From NCBI GenBank assembly GCA_019915135.1, contig JAHLMK010000009.1, positions 620,001 through 684,000 on the forward strand: 64,000 nt of DNA. Reading direction: 5' to 3'. Position numbers and translations under genes: made by a program. This DNA comes from Strobilurus pachycystidiatus. Its lineage: Eukaryota; Basidiomycota; Agaricomycetes; Agaricales; Physalacriaceae. The stretch's first letter is position 1, and every line of letters begins with the position of its first letter. Positions 23,188 to 35,156 of this stretch are shown here, piece after piece. The notes under the pieces were generated by a model, which worked only from the letters and a program-made list of their open reading frames with translations, ran no database searches and had not been told where the DNA came from.

Positions 23188-24676
23188 TCAACATTTCGGT
23201 AATGCTGCGAAGTTTTTTGGTGGTGTATGATTTGTAGCTCTCTCGACATTTTGTAGCGGGCCATCTTCTATCTTTTGATCTGGAATAATTAGTGAGTGTC
23301 TGTCAGGATAGATCTTCTCCAGCGCGATCAACACCTCGACGACGAGATCATGTATGTGTTGAATCTCTGCAGGTCCGTTATCCTTAATTGTCTTATTGGA
23401 CAAAGACACCAAGGGCACGATGAGAGGACCCAAGTTCAGGCGGTCCACATCGCCAACATGCCGATTATAGTATTCCGCTGCCCATGATCACGTCAGTATC
23501 CACGTCCTCCAGGAAAGCACGGCACTCACTCAGTTTCCAGTAATTACGCCACGCCAGCATGGGGCGAACATGGTAGAAGAACGCCCCCGTCTGGGTCATG
23601 ACAGAGTCTCCAGGCGTATACCCACACAACACGTCGCGTGCACGAATCATCGCCCAAGCGCCATAACTGTCCCTCCTCCGGTACCGCGTCAAGTGCGTCT
23701 CCTCCTCGAACGACGCCCTGTCGAAATCGAACTCCATCCGGCCAAAGTCCAGGCGAACGAGCGCGCGGAAGATATCATACAACACGCTTATCTCCCTAGC
23801 GGGCGTCATGGGCAGTGGAGGGTCGACCTCCATGTCCCCCGCGTTCGGGAACACAGCGCTGGGATCCCAAGCCGGCACACCGACGAGCTCGCGTATCTCG
23901 TCGCACAACTGATCGCAATCGCCCCTCCCCGGGTCGCACACTGTCTCCCTAACACGGGCAAGTATCGATTGGACTGTTTGCCATTGCGCGTCGGTGTACC
24001 CGTCGACGCGCTCATGAAGGAACCACCACATGTAGACGTACAAATCGGTCACGTCGCGGCAGTTCTTGAAGGTGTAGTCGCGCATCGAGACGAGGTGGTC
24101 GAGGGTCATGAATCGATATTGACATGTAAGGGCGGATCTGTATCTCTGGATATCCGGTTCTTGGATGTAGAGCGATAGGAAGCGGAAGCGTGATGTGAAT
24201 AAAAACTCGTGCAGATGCCAGGGCTTCGCTGGTGGTGCTGCATCGGATGGTTCTGGGTCAGACGGAGGCACAGAGGGGAAGAACAGCAAGGCAGGCGGGG
24301 GCGGGGGCGGCGGCACGCGCGGTGTGTTGACAATCAGGATGAAGCAATCGTGAATGAGAGCAAGGATCATCTGCGCGGCGTTGATATCGCTGAGCACGGT
24401 CAACTGCCTGTGATTCGGAGTCCATGAAGTGTTCGGAGCAACATGGCTGACGGTTTCCGGAAAGATTGTGTGAGACTCCAGAGTCTCCACTGTAAGAGAT
24501 TGAAGAGCTGGGAGTAGCGCCGGCTCCGAGTCGTCCAGTTCGTCGTCGACCTTGGGTTTGACCTTGCCTCTTGGCTTGCGAGGTTTTCTTGTTGGCCTGA
24601 TCTTGATGCCACCAGCAGGCTTTGAAGTAGTCGCTTTGGAGGGACGGGGTGGTCTGGGGCGCAGGACGGGAGCCAT
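23188..24676 (-). CDS. Uncharacterised 478-aa protein
   Basis: Two exons, 24676-23530 and 23477-23188, joined by a 52-nt intron (GTGAGTGC...GGGCAG), close to 478 aa. The N-terminus (residues 1-50) is basic and Lys/Pro/Arg-rich; a Glu/Leu-rich stretch and INAAQMILALIHDCFILIV follow, then a proline run (about residues 120-150), and a mainly helical region with many aromatic and acidic residues. No catalytic motif, signal peptide or membrane span seen. A fragment of a related protein lies at 37216-37570, so it belongs to a small local family. Ignoring the intron would end the protein 12 codons later at a premature stop; the spliced frame continues with TEYYNRHVGDVDRLNLGP, which looks genuine. 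Confidence 0.75.
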
Positions 24677-24759
24677 GGTCGTGATTGAGGGAAAGGTGGC
24701 TGTAATGAGGGGGAGGTGTGTCGCCGGCGACGGATTGGATTGATCATCCTCTCGACAGC

Positions 24760-25600
24760 TTCCTACTTATACAGGATCAGCGCTGATCCTGGCTACACGA
24801 GTCACCCTACAGGCGCCTTCTGACAATAACGACAATAATGATGGAGATACTACTGCTGTTATTGTTAGGGAAATGAACTGCCTGCAACAATTACGCACAG
24901 ACCATGAGGACCCTTCATGTTCCAAGACCATCAGGGTCCATGGAAGTAAAATCGAGCATCTGTTTGGAAACCATCCGGGCTGCGACGACGAAGAAAGCAA
25001 AGGGAACCCTAAAAGTCGATGGCTACTTGTTCACATGTGGCTCTCCCAGGCATATATAGCGTGTGGGCCCTGTAGTGAAAGATCAGCAATCACGATATTA
25101 TACGTGTTGGACGAAAATACGACCTTAGTGGCGTTGACGTCTTTCCTGGCCATGTGTGGCGCATAGCCAGGGATTCCACGTGTTGTGTGTTCTTGTAGTG
25201 GGACAAAGACATCAGCGTCTGTCAGTGGTCAACAATAGACCGCGGCCATCGTTCATGAAAAAGGAACAAAAGCGATAGGCTGGCTTGAGCGGACTGCGGC
25301 TGCCACGAAGGTCCTGGTGATGAGCTGAGGTTCTTGTCACCACGTATGTCGTCCGGCTATTATCCGTACCGCCCCACAAACTGGCAAAACGTGTTGATAG
25401 AAGCGCATGATGGCTGTATCAAGCAGAACTTTCGCATATCGTCCCGAGAAGTAAGACCTGGATTTGGTTCGCAGAGACAGTAGACAACACGGATGATTGT
25501 TCGCGTAAATTTGGCGCACCTTTAGAAGTATGTGTTACAAGGATGGAAGAGGATAACGAGATCGAATTCCTCGTGCATATGATACATACAAAACATACAA
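24760..25600. other. Intergenic stretch without a gene
   Basis: AT-richer DNA upstream of the 478-aa gene and downstream of the next minus-strand gene. Open frames are short and lack motifs. Nothing else seen. Confidence 0.4.
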
Positions 25601-25603
25601 ACA

Positions 25604-26593
25604 CTATACTGTCCCTTGGCTGTCCGTATCCGGCCTCTTGCCTGTTACATGGCTATCCGTGTCTGCCTCTTTGGCTTCTACGTGGACCTGTGAAACTCCG
25701 AAATCAAGATGCGGCAGCTCTTCCTCGCCATCACTCTTGTGCGATAGCTTGTGTTGCGATGGCATGGCGATCAGCACGGAAACCAACAGAGGCCCGGACG
25801 GCTCTGGCGGCTCCTCAACTAGCGCTGTGGGAGGCTCGGGAGCTGAGGCCGGTGAGAAGTATCCCCAGAGGCGTCTGTGGATGGGGATACGAGGTGGCGG
25901 GGGTGGCGCAGATTGCCCTTGATTGCGGGTAAGGAAGGGGACGGCGTGTGTTGCAGAGAAAGGCTGGGACAAAATTAGAACAACTTGAACTGACAGGAAC
26001 GCTGGAATATCGGCCGAGTAGACCTCATCGTGATCTGACAGACCATCCTTGCGACGGCACGAAGGATGGGACTGAGACATCTGACGAGGAACACCCGAAC
26101 ATTGATCCCGGCGTGATGAACTCACCTTCATCGCATAGAAGGCCTTCTCGCCGTCGTAGTGATCAACAACAGCCTCGTACATGACAGGCTTCGCGCCCAA
26201 ATCAACCTTTCTGCCCATGATGGCGGGCGGGACCCATGTTCCATTACGGATGGCCTCTTCGATCATGGCGCGGTGTCTCCGACGAAGGATGAGTGAGCGA
26301 AAGACTATGGCGGCTGATACGCCGAGTAGGAGGACAAGGGTCGCTACAATAAGCTGTCAGCAAGGCCCAAAACGAGAGTGAAGCAACACACCCAAGAAAG
26401 TGTACAGATACAAGGATGCTGAGCTGTTCAGGCTGGTGCCAGAGCTCACGTCAGACGTCTGCGCGGCAGCAGAGCTGGATGGAAAGGGGTTGGACCATGT
26501 AGATGAGGGATGGAATCGGGACGAGGAGGAGGCCGCAGGCGTCGTGGTGGTGGCAGACCGAGACCCGCTCGTCAGGGAGGATGCAGAGGACAT
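25604..26593 (-). CDS. Single-pass membrane protein, Ser/Thr-rich ectodomain
   Basis: First exon 26593-26392 encodes a Ser/Thr/Ala-rich N-terminus (about 60 residues) and the start of a membrane span. A 48-nt intron (26391-26344) leads into LVLLLGVSAAIVFRSLI, then RRRHRAMIEEAIRNGTWVPP. The positive residues after the span and the Ser/Thr-rich head suggest an outside N-terminus and inside C-terminus. The C-terminal part holds APPPPPRIPIHRRLWGYF and an acidic tail ending at 25604. Between about 26125 and 25918 one or two further introns are likely, because frame must change once, but I could not fix their sites; total length is near 220-250 aa. I recognise the RNGTWVPP-containing layout as a common uncharacterised basidiomycete type; function unknown. 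Confidence 0.65.
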
Positions 26594-27404
26594 GGTGGTG
26601 GAAATGAGAAGGAGATAGACCAGGTGCAGCGTGTATATCAGGATCAGCGTGCCTCGCGACCACGATGATCACCGAGCACGGCGATAGATTAGGGCGTGTC
26701 GGGTCGTGATGTCGTGCCCAGAGGAGGGCGGGATGTGGCGGGCGTCGGAGATGGGGGACGGTGGCGGCGGGAGCCAAGAGACAGCGCAATGACCAAGCCA
26801 ACAGCAAATTGGCTCCCACAGACTTTCCCACGAGCGGCCATCGCCAATCTTATCACGCGTCACCGATTCTGCTTCCGGCCTCTGTCGGCCTCCTCGGGAC
26901 ACGTTCATATCGCTTGCTTCACACGTTCATATCGCCTGCTTGGGGAGCTCGAGGTAGCATTCACAATACGTCTGTCTGGCACGCCCATCATCGGATGTTT
27001 GCCACCGAATTACTCAGGCTGTCTTTCTCAGACAGTCTATTTTTGCGACTCGTAAAGGTCAGAGGTCTAGTTTTGCGGGGCCAACCCTGTCTTCGGAGTA
27101 GGTTGGAATCTGGGGAAGTCGTGCCAAGCTCCAACAAAGTTGAGGTAAGTTGCCATCGCGCACCCGTCATCTTTCATCTCTTGTAGAAACTCACATGAAG
27201 TATGAGTAAGATATCACTGTTGCGTGTATATACAGTAATTCCGGAGAAAGTAGGTACTGTGCTCCTAGGCTTAAGTCGAGCGCTAGAATCTGAGCAGATG
27301 GATAGAAAGATCGATTGGTAATAATCCGAGAGAAGGATATCATAACTAAGTGTCCAGTCAATCTGGTCGCGCTACGACGTGTTGTGCAAGTGTCGACTAT
27401 TTGT

Positions 27405-28520
27405 TTAGACGGCAAGGCCATTGTCCTGCTCGTGTTTAACTCTGCCAGATTCACCAACGGACGGAGGGGATCCAATACTGTCATTCTCGTGTCCATCGGT
27501 GTCCTGCCCTTCCGCCTCGCCGATAGTCATGGTGTGCGCGACGGACTGGAAGCGCAGCGAGGATCGCACGCCGTGAGAGCTGCTTTGGCGATTGCCAGCG
27601 CGTGAGCTGTTTCTCCACGAGTCGTTTGGACGTGTCTTTCCCGATGCGACACGTGCAATGATCAGCGCGGGAGCAAGGCACTGATTATCAGCAGGAAGTG
27701 AGCATAGAGGCCAATACATCAATAACTGAGATGACTCACAGTGACAGCACTAAGCATTGCATCTGGATAGTAAGCTGTGAAACTGTAGTATGGTATGGCA
27801 CATAGACGTCGTGCACATACAGCACAAGATACACCAGATATGTGACAGAGTAAAGGAATGATGATTCCACCAGAATTTCAATAATTCCCGCGTATGTCCT
27901 GATGGCAACCCCAGTCACACGCACAATGCAGATGATGACCAACACAGTGCCAACAATGTTTGTGAATAGTGTCAGGGAGATATAGGCCATTTTCCAGTAG
28001 GACCAGGAGTGTCCACATATGATCCAGCATCGCCAAATCTATATAGAATCATCAAGTGAACACCAGCATCATTATGATTCTTACCATCACACTCTCTGCA
28101 AGAAGGACATTGATCTGGCGGAGAACTCCACCCGCAATACCCAATCTCTCTTGAAGTGCACCCAAGAGATCTTCTTGTAGCTCGTCTGCTCGTGTTGCAC
28201 TGTGAGCAATGTAAATGTCGTCAATGATGTCCCAGATCAAGCCAGTCCTGACAGTGATGAGCATCCACATGAGTACAAGGAGCACAACATGTCCGATGCG
28301 CCTTTGGAACTCTTCCTTAGATGAACCTAGTGGTGAGGCACTATCAGTCAGTATTTGCCATGATGAATGTCTTACAACACATACAATGTGTGGCAATGGT
28401 GTGAATTGTGTACAGATACACAGCAGTGTAGAAGAAATAACAGGCAATGTCCAATATGAAAGAATGGAGCGAGTCCCGCAGAAGATGAATGACAACTGCT
28501 TTGGTGAATGCAGGTGACAT
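27405..28520 (-). pseudogene. Multi-pass membrane protein, damaged copy
   Basis: Closely related to the gene at 62816-64000. Exons 28520-28385, 28326-28085, 28038-27740 and 27680-27405 use the same splice sites as that copy. Exons 1 and 2 are intact (RDSLHSFILDIACYFFYT; QINVLLAESVM). In the third exon, after WRCWIICGHSW, about 120 bp present in the other copy are missing (the end of one membrane span, an intron and the following loop), and a 5-bp insertion after YVHDVYV shifts frame so that translation meets a stop a few codons into the intron region. The last exon is still open in its original frame (LAPALIIARVASGKTRP to the stop at 27405), so the damage looks recent. If the shift were a reading error the gene would still lack a span. 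Confidence 0.7.
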
Positions 28521-28739
28521 GGCTGAGAAGAAGTGAGTAGTAGACAAGCTTGCACTGGGGCGCTTATATAGGCACAAACGGAACTACGCACATCATCATC
28601 AACAACGACTTGTACCTCTCCGTGCTCGAGAAAGATGAGCGGGAAGAGATCTGTCCAGTCCCACGGCAACCCAATGTCTTGATATCGCGCTGTTGGGGAC
28701 GGAGGACTGCATCTGAGAAGGAACACGACAGATGGTGAG

Positions 28740-30281
28740 AGTTATTGATCCAATAACTGGTACATAGATGCAGGTGTATTTCGACTCCGCACAGAGAAGA
28801 AGGCGTTATGATGGTCGCATGCGAGATGTTATTCTGTCCGGGCTTGGGCCTTGATTAATGAAGATTCCGAGTCAATGAACAACTTACCTGTTTGAGACCA
28901 TGGAGACGATGCCGAATACTGACAGGATACGACCATATTGCTGCCTAGTACCGATCTCACCGATATGCTATTTTAGACACACCCTGAACTCTTACAGGAG
29001 TGTCGCTCCTTGAGACCATGCGCGTTAGAGCGGGGAGGCACAAGTTTAAATTCGATCTCCCGCAAGTTTCAAGTTCCTCCTCGCCGCAGTACTAGTCGAG
29101 GTTATATCTCCGTCAACTAGAGGCCTTTCTTCCGTGAAACCTTCTGTCCTGGAATGATAGGCCCTTGGTCAAGCGGGTGTATCTGTGAGTGGATGCGAGG
29201 AGCTGATATGTACAGGCTCGTCATCAGAGGAGAGCAGAAAGAGAGGATGAACTTAATGCGGGACGATAAGGTTCCGAGGCGTCATATCTGTCACCTCAGG
29301 TCGCAGGATCGGGCCAAACTCGGATGGATAGTGGACACAAACTTGTTAGCTTTGAGTTCAATTGTCCCGAGTCCTGACTAGCCTGGAAACCCGGCTCTAG
29401 TAGCGAAGACAGTCGTTCGCTGTATAGAACTCTGGGGAGGGGTCATACCTGAGAGGCTGACGAATCCTCTTATCAAAATTCTTTGATAGCCGACAGCCAA
29501 GCCGACACCCGGCTCCTGCCCGGCTCTAAGTTAGTACGATATCGTTCGTGGTCTCGTCGCAATATACACCATAGACAAGAGCTCGGACTACATCAATATG
29601 CCTAACCGTGAAGCTGAATTATCAGTTCACACAACTTATCACCCGAATATATCTACTATTCCTCCCCATCAGCTGTCCATCGTTTACTCGCAGCACTTTC
29701 CCTTCCATGTCGGCAAATTTTGCCGTCCGTCCAAGGGCAATCCGTCTTCAGAGCCTATGCTAAGTTCGCGCTGCTAAGCCATGCCACGGACCATCAGGAC
29801 GTCGAGTCGTCGACATTTGCCGGGAGTGATCTAGGACGACGCCGAACGTTCGGCGCAAGCTTCGGAGATTGGAATATTTTGATAGCGGGGTCAAGCGGTT
29901 ATGACCCCTCACCTCATGAAACCAGTCCAAGTCCTGACAGCGTCTTTCTCCCCGGCTCCTCATGGCAATCACTGTCTCCGCCTGGCACAATTCCGTAATA
30001 CCGCAGATCGTCGACAGTCTGTAGTAACATGCGATTGTTCACGCCCAGTCTCCGAGCAATTCCTGCGTAATAGCAGGCTTTGGCAATAAGTAAAAGTAAG
30101 CCATGTACGACCAGCTCGAGCTACTGTAGTGTCGAGCTGCTTAGACCTCTTGAAATTAGTCCCAACACGGGCGTAGGCGGCATGGCTGCTGAGCGCGGAT
30201 CAAAAAGAAGGCTGAATTATTACCCAGACAGATAGAAAAACGTCATGAATCTACGCTTCATCCCCTCAACTCAAACCAATA
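28740..30281. other. 1.5-kb intergenic stretch without a gene
   Basis: Only short motif-free open frames. No tRNA fold or terminal repeats found. It separates the damaged membrane gene from the MFS transporter. Confidence 0.45.
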
Positions 30282-32261
30282 ATGCTTGTAGCGACAGAGA
30301 AGAAGGAATCTCTAGAAGAAGAGATTCTCTCGGATAAGCGTCTTACGCGGAAATTAGACTGGCACCTCATTCCTATCCTTAGTCTCCTCTATCTGGGTGA
30401 GTTCGTCCTACAGATCCTTTCCTGTCCAATTCAACTGGCTGATAACGTGTATAGTGAGCTTCTTATGTAGAAGCAACGTCGGGAACGCGAACAGTTTCCA
30501 TCTGAGCACGGATCTCCAACTAGAAGGGAAACAGTACGCGCACGCGCTCGCCGCTTTCTATTGTACGTCCTTTCGCGCGCGTCTTTTTTGCCTCTTTCCA
30601 TGGCTGACCTCGACGCGCAGATTTTTATGTTGCCGCGCAAGTCCCCAGTAACTCCGTCATGAAACTGTGGCGACCCTCTCTCTGGCTTCCCACCCTCTGT
30701 GTCGTACGTCCCTTTTTCTTCCTCGACTCCCCGCTGATAAGCAGCGCAGTGTTGGGGAATATGCCAGACCATGCTCTGCTTTGTCCATTCGTTCGCCGGC
30801 CTCGTAGCAGGACGCGCCGTTCTCGGATTGCTCGAAGGCGGATTGTTCCCTGGAGTATCACTGTACATCACGCTATGGTATCCAAAGCGTGAATGCGGTT
30901 TCCGAAGCGCGATCTTCTTCTCCGCCGCAACGTAAGCCTTTGCTTTCCTGCGTGTTCTACGCGACTCTGACCGCCTGTTCGTCGATGACAGAGTGGCAGG
31001 CGCATTCTCTGGCTTGCTTGCTCGCCTCTTTTCGCTCATGGACGGGCTCGCTGGACTCGCCGGCTGGAAATGGATGTACGCATCTCGATTGTGCGTCGGC
31101 ATTCGATGCTGACATTTCACTTCCCAGTTTCATTATGGAGGGTATAATCTCTGTTCTTGCCGGTGTCCTTGCCTTCTTTGTGCTTTCCGATTATCCGGAG
31201 ACCGCGACGTGTAAGCATACCACTACTGAATGAGCCGCTTTATACTGAACCTCTCACAGTCTTGACAGAAGACGAGAAAACACGTGTGGTCGAGAGGTTG
31301 AAGTTGGATAACGAAGGCCTGTCGTCAGCATGGACTAGCAAGCTTGCATGGAGCGCGCCCAAGGACATCAAAGTATGGCTGCAGGGTGGTCAGTGGTTCT
31401 TCTTTTGCTTCACTGGTCGTTGTACCTTGGACTAACCTCTTGTCTATTCAGTCATTTTCTTCTGCACGTTGTGCCCAACATACGCCTTGTCCCTCTTCAT
31501 GCCAACCATCGTACGCTTCATGTGTGTCATTCTGAACGTCAAACAGAACACTCTTCTTATCGTAGATCTCCAACATGGGATACACAGCCGGAATCGCTAA
31601 TCTCCTTGCAGTACCACCATTTATTTTCGGATGCATCGTGAGCAACTCTCCCTTCTCGACCCTTGGACCTTGCAACTTATGACCTGTTTCTCAGATTTGC
31701 GTCTGTGGCGGGTGGTATTCTGACAAGTACCGCGAGCGTGCCAAACCTCTCATCTTCCTCTTTTTCGTCGCCCTGGTCGGATTCGTCATGCTCATCAGCA
31801 CCACCAAAGTCGGAGTCCAGTACACGGGCACTTTCTTTGCAGCCGCTGGAATCTACTCAACCGTGCCCATCTCGTCGATGTGGGCTGGGAACAACATGGG
31901 AGGGAAGACGAAACGCACGATCGGGCTCGGCATCGTCATCTGCTTTGCGAACATGGGGGGAGTGTGCTGCGCGTACCTTTTTCCCGCCGAGAACGCGCCA
32001 CATTACTACATGGTATCTCGACCGTCCTTCTCTGGTCTCTCGCGCAGAAGTTCTGACCATTTTTGGTAGGGCTTTGCTATCCTCGTCGCGCTCTGCATCG
32101 TCGGAATGTCTCTGTCCGCCCTTCTATTCTTCTACATGCGCTCCATCAATCAAAGTCGCGACGCGGTTGACGCTGCCCAGGGACGGGAATGGGACGCGAC
32201 GAATATGGCCGAGTTCAACGAGATGGGCGATGACGCGCCATTCTTCAGGTACACCCTCTAG
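30282..32261 (+). CDS. MFS transporter, allantoate permease (DAL5/anion:cation symporter) type
   Basis: Eleven exons (30282-30396, 30455-30562, 30621-30703, 30750-30931, 30992-31075, 31128-31210, 31260-31385, 31452-31510, 31566-31637, 31695-32012, 32070-32261) close to 473 aa. Features of the DAL5-like family: KLDWHLIPILSLLYLVSFLCRSNVGNAN at the first span region (KxDWHxxP..L.YL.SFLDRSNxGNA pattern, with Cys in place of the usual Asp), GRAVLGLLEGGLFPGV (the R-LLG..E.G..PG signature), GAFSGLLA, an inter-domain loop and the typical final FRYTL. About twelve hydrophobic segments. Plasma-membrane uptake of an organic anion (allantoate, nicotinate, pantothenate or similar) is the family role; the substrate cannot be read from sequence. 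Confidence 0.85.
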
Positions 32262-32690
32262 AGAGACACGAAAGTAAGTTACCAGGAATACTCGATTCAT
32301 AGTACTGTACAATATATTAATTCTCTTATAGCTTTCGAAGGATAACAGAGTTTGTTGCATGGGTACGCCGCTATTGGACATCAATAGGCAGAGTCAGTAC
32401 GATCCGGGCATCTTGCCAGTGAACGATGAGAGCTATGAAGCATACTGTCGTGGCAATGCCATGAGTGACAAGTTCGCAACTTAAAGTCTCATCATGTAAG
32501 TATGTGCAGTTCATAACTGCGGGAATATCCAAAGAGAAATAATTATATTCCACTTGGTCCACCCTACATAAAAGATAGATTTGCACACACTGCAAGCAGG
32601 TACGTACGATGGTGAGTAAATGTCCAGTAGCATACAGTACTTAGTAGTAAAGAGGCGTATGATAGGATGTGGGGGAAGCAAAAGGGTATA

Positions 32691-34678
32691 CTATAGGAAT
32701 ACGGCAGCAATCAACCCCGCCATAGTCAAGGGTATCAAGCTCAATGACAACGGCGATGACATAGCTCCATTGTTATTGCCACCGGACGGCGACGGCGACG
32801 ACGACGACGAGCCAGTGGACTCGGCGCCGCTGCTAGAGCCGTTCGTGCTCGTCGTGACGTTGGGGTAGGGGAACGACGTGTTGGTGTTGGTCTCACGATA
32901 CATGTCGCTTGTGGGTTTGCCGTTGCACTGTCCAATGGGCTGGAGCTATATGAAAGTGGTCATGTTAGTCGGTATTATCTGGGAGGGGAAATTGAACGGA
33001 CAGTGAAGGATGGATCATGGCTGGTGGCAATCTCCAAGTTGTACCCAATCGCCAGGTCGACTGTTATTTCAAACAGATCGTGTTCAAGGACGATGAAACT
33101 GGAAGACTGGAGCGTCAGTGCATTGAGGCGGGAGTAGTGGGGCATGTATGATACGCACCCAGTATCAATCTCGGTAGCGTTGCCGAGCAGGGTTTCGAAG
33201 GTCTGCACACATTCTGTGCCGGTTTTTTGTCCGCCAGCAACATCCCAGTCTGCGTTAAGTCAGATATGTACGTCCAAGGATCAAGAGGTAGGCGCACCGT
33301 TCGTGTCGAATGAAACACCGTTAGCGACGGTCCAGATAACGGGGACAAGTCCCATAGCCAAGGAGATGGCACGGACACGGTCATCTAGCAATCAAGGTGA
33401 GGAGGAACACGTTGATTCGTCATTGTTGCGCGTACCAATATCACCATAGGGAGGGCGCATGGTCGTGGGCGTAACACCAATGACCTCCTGGATGGCCTTG
33501 CGTGTCCAGCCAAGCTCAGCGACAATTTCCTCGTTGGTCTTGGTCGTGAGGGACTTTGAAGCTAATTGAGCAAGCGAACTGGAGCCGAAGAGTGGAGGCA
33601 TACCGGGTGAGACCAAGTGTGCACGCTGATCTCATGACCGGCCATGTACTCCTCGCGAAGCATCTGAGGGAACGAGATGACACGGGAGCCGACGACGAAG
33701 AAAGTGGCGTTAATGTCCTTTTCATCAAGATAGGCCAAGAGTTTGCTGTGGGTCGGAGGCGTCAGCAAGCGGATCGAAACACTCTACAGGAAAGAAACAA
33801 ACCCGGCTAAGCGAAGAATTGTCAGTGTCCAGCAGTGACAGAAAAGATAAGAGACTTACTGTAAAGACTAGGGCCATCATCGAAACTGAGCAAGGTAAAT
33901 GATGAGGTCACTAAGTGCTTCAAGGCTCGCTAACGAGATACGTACCTGACACCCCAAGTGAGCTTGTCATCGCAGGCAGTGATGTCCGTGTCGCGAGTAG
34001 TGTGACCGCAGGTCCACCATCCACGAGCGGTAGCGTTGGCCGCCAAGTCGGGATCACCGGCGCAGGTACCGTCTGTAGTAGGTTCCAGATCAGGAATGTC
34101 AAACCCGTCCAGTTCCTTCATCCATTCAGCTACTTCGTCAGAATCTGGTCATGGGATGGTCAGATGTGAAATGATGTGATGATCAGAGCGAACGTCCATA
34201 CCGGTCGGGGGCCCTACGTCCAAGGCGGGCCATACGCCGGAAGTGAAAGTGACTGCGGAGATATCAGGACGTCAGGCCGTTGTTGTAGTGGGTGGAGTAA
34301 CTTACAGTCGGGCAAAGCGGGGACAGTGGACGCGCCCGAGACGGTCGGGGTGACGCCCGAGTCGTATGTCGTCGTGGCAGCAAAGGTGGTGCCAGAGGAC
34401 ATGCCCAAGGTGATGTCGCTCAGGGCAGGCACACCAGAGCCAGAAGATGTAGCAAGGCCGGTCGCAGGCGCAGAACCAGTCGCAGAAGAGGGGGTAGAGG
34501 TGGTTGCCGAGGGGCCGGCGCTAGCAGAGGAGGTGGCGGCTGCAGCAGAGGTGGTTGCTGCGCCAGAGGCGGGGGTCGTGTCCTGTCGTTTCACAAGATG
34601 GTTACGGGCATTGAAGCCGTGAGCGTCGGCGGTCGTAACAGCGAGCACAAGGGCTGCCAATGAGGGAAGCAGCATCAT
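32691..34678 (-). CDS. GPI-anchored chitin deacetylase (polysaccharide deacetylase family)
   Basis: Eleven exons (34678-34306, 34252-34202, 34144-33946, 33885-33860, 33806-33803, 33745-33604, 33553-33436, 33384-33298, 33249-33155, 33106-33002, 32945-32691) close to 484 aa. Signal peptide (MMLLPSLAALVLAVTTADA), then an Ala/Ser/Thr-rich linker. NodB-domain motifs of CE4 enzymes are present: SFDDGPS (motif 1, catalytic Asp plus metal Asp), HTWSHP (motif 2, both metal His) and RPPYGDID (motif 3), and FIVLEHDLF near the end (motif 5). The C-terminus has a Ser/Gly-rich stretch and a hydrophobic tail, typical of GPI anchoring. It should convert cell-wall chitin to chitosan. Exon 5 is 4 nt (CCGG); without it the flanking exons do not join in frame. 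Confidence 0.93.
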
Positions 34679-35040
34679 GACGGAGATGAACGAAAAGAGT
34701 GGGGGCTGCTCAGAGGAGCGGTTGGTTCAAGTGATGGTGGGAAAGCAAGAGGAGTGATTCTTAATCCATGACGGCAGACAAAAATATCTGAATGATACTG
34801 CGCTATAAATAAGTACCACGGCCACAAGGCAAATGACAGTTACGATACTCCGGGGTCTAGGTTGCGGAACCGGCCATCCCGCCACATCCCGCCCCAATCC
34901 CGCCCTCACGCGTCCATACCGTTCCTGCTGCCAAGTGGGGTTTTCGGGTGCGCCACACTTTCAAAAAATGTTTCAGTTTGACTGCGATTTACATCAAACG
35001 CTGGTATGATGCATGATCACGCTGTTCCTGCGAGACATCA

Positions 35041-35052
35041 ACGCTATAAATT
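35041..35052 (+). promoter_or_regulatory. Possible TATA element
   Basis: CTATAAATT about 110-155 bp before the two candidate start codons of the zinc-finger gene. It is the only TATA-like word in that interval. Positional inference only. Confidence 0.3.
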
Positions 35053-35156
35053 ATTATTATGGGAGCCGTCCCGACGCGACGCGCGCAGTAAAAGAGCCGG
35101 CCGGCCGATCACTTTCTGCTTTTGGTCATCAACGCAACGTGTGTGATTCGTAAACA

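Noticed and set aside
28985..29050. tRNA-like text (a TTCGAT word near GGGGAG/CTCCCG)
   Set aside because: The stems do not pair in a cloverleaf: the T-arm does not close around the loop and no acceptor stem was found.
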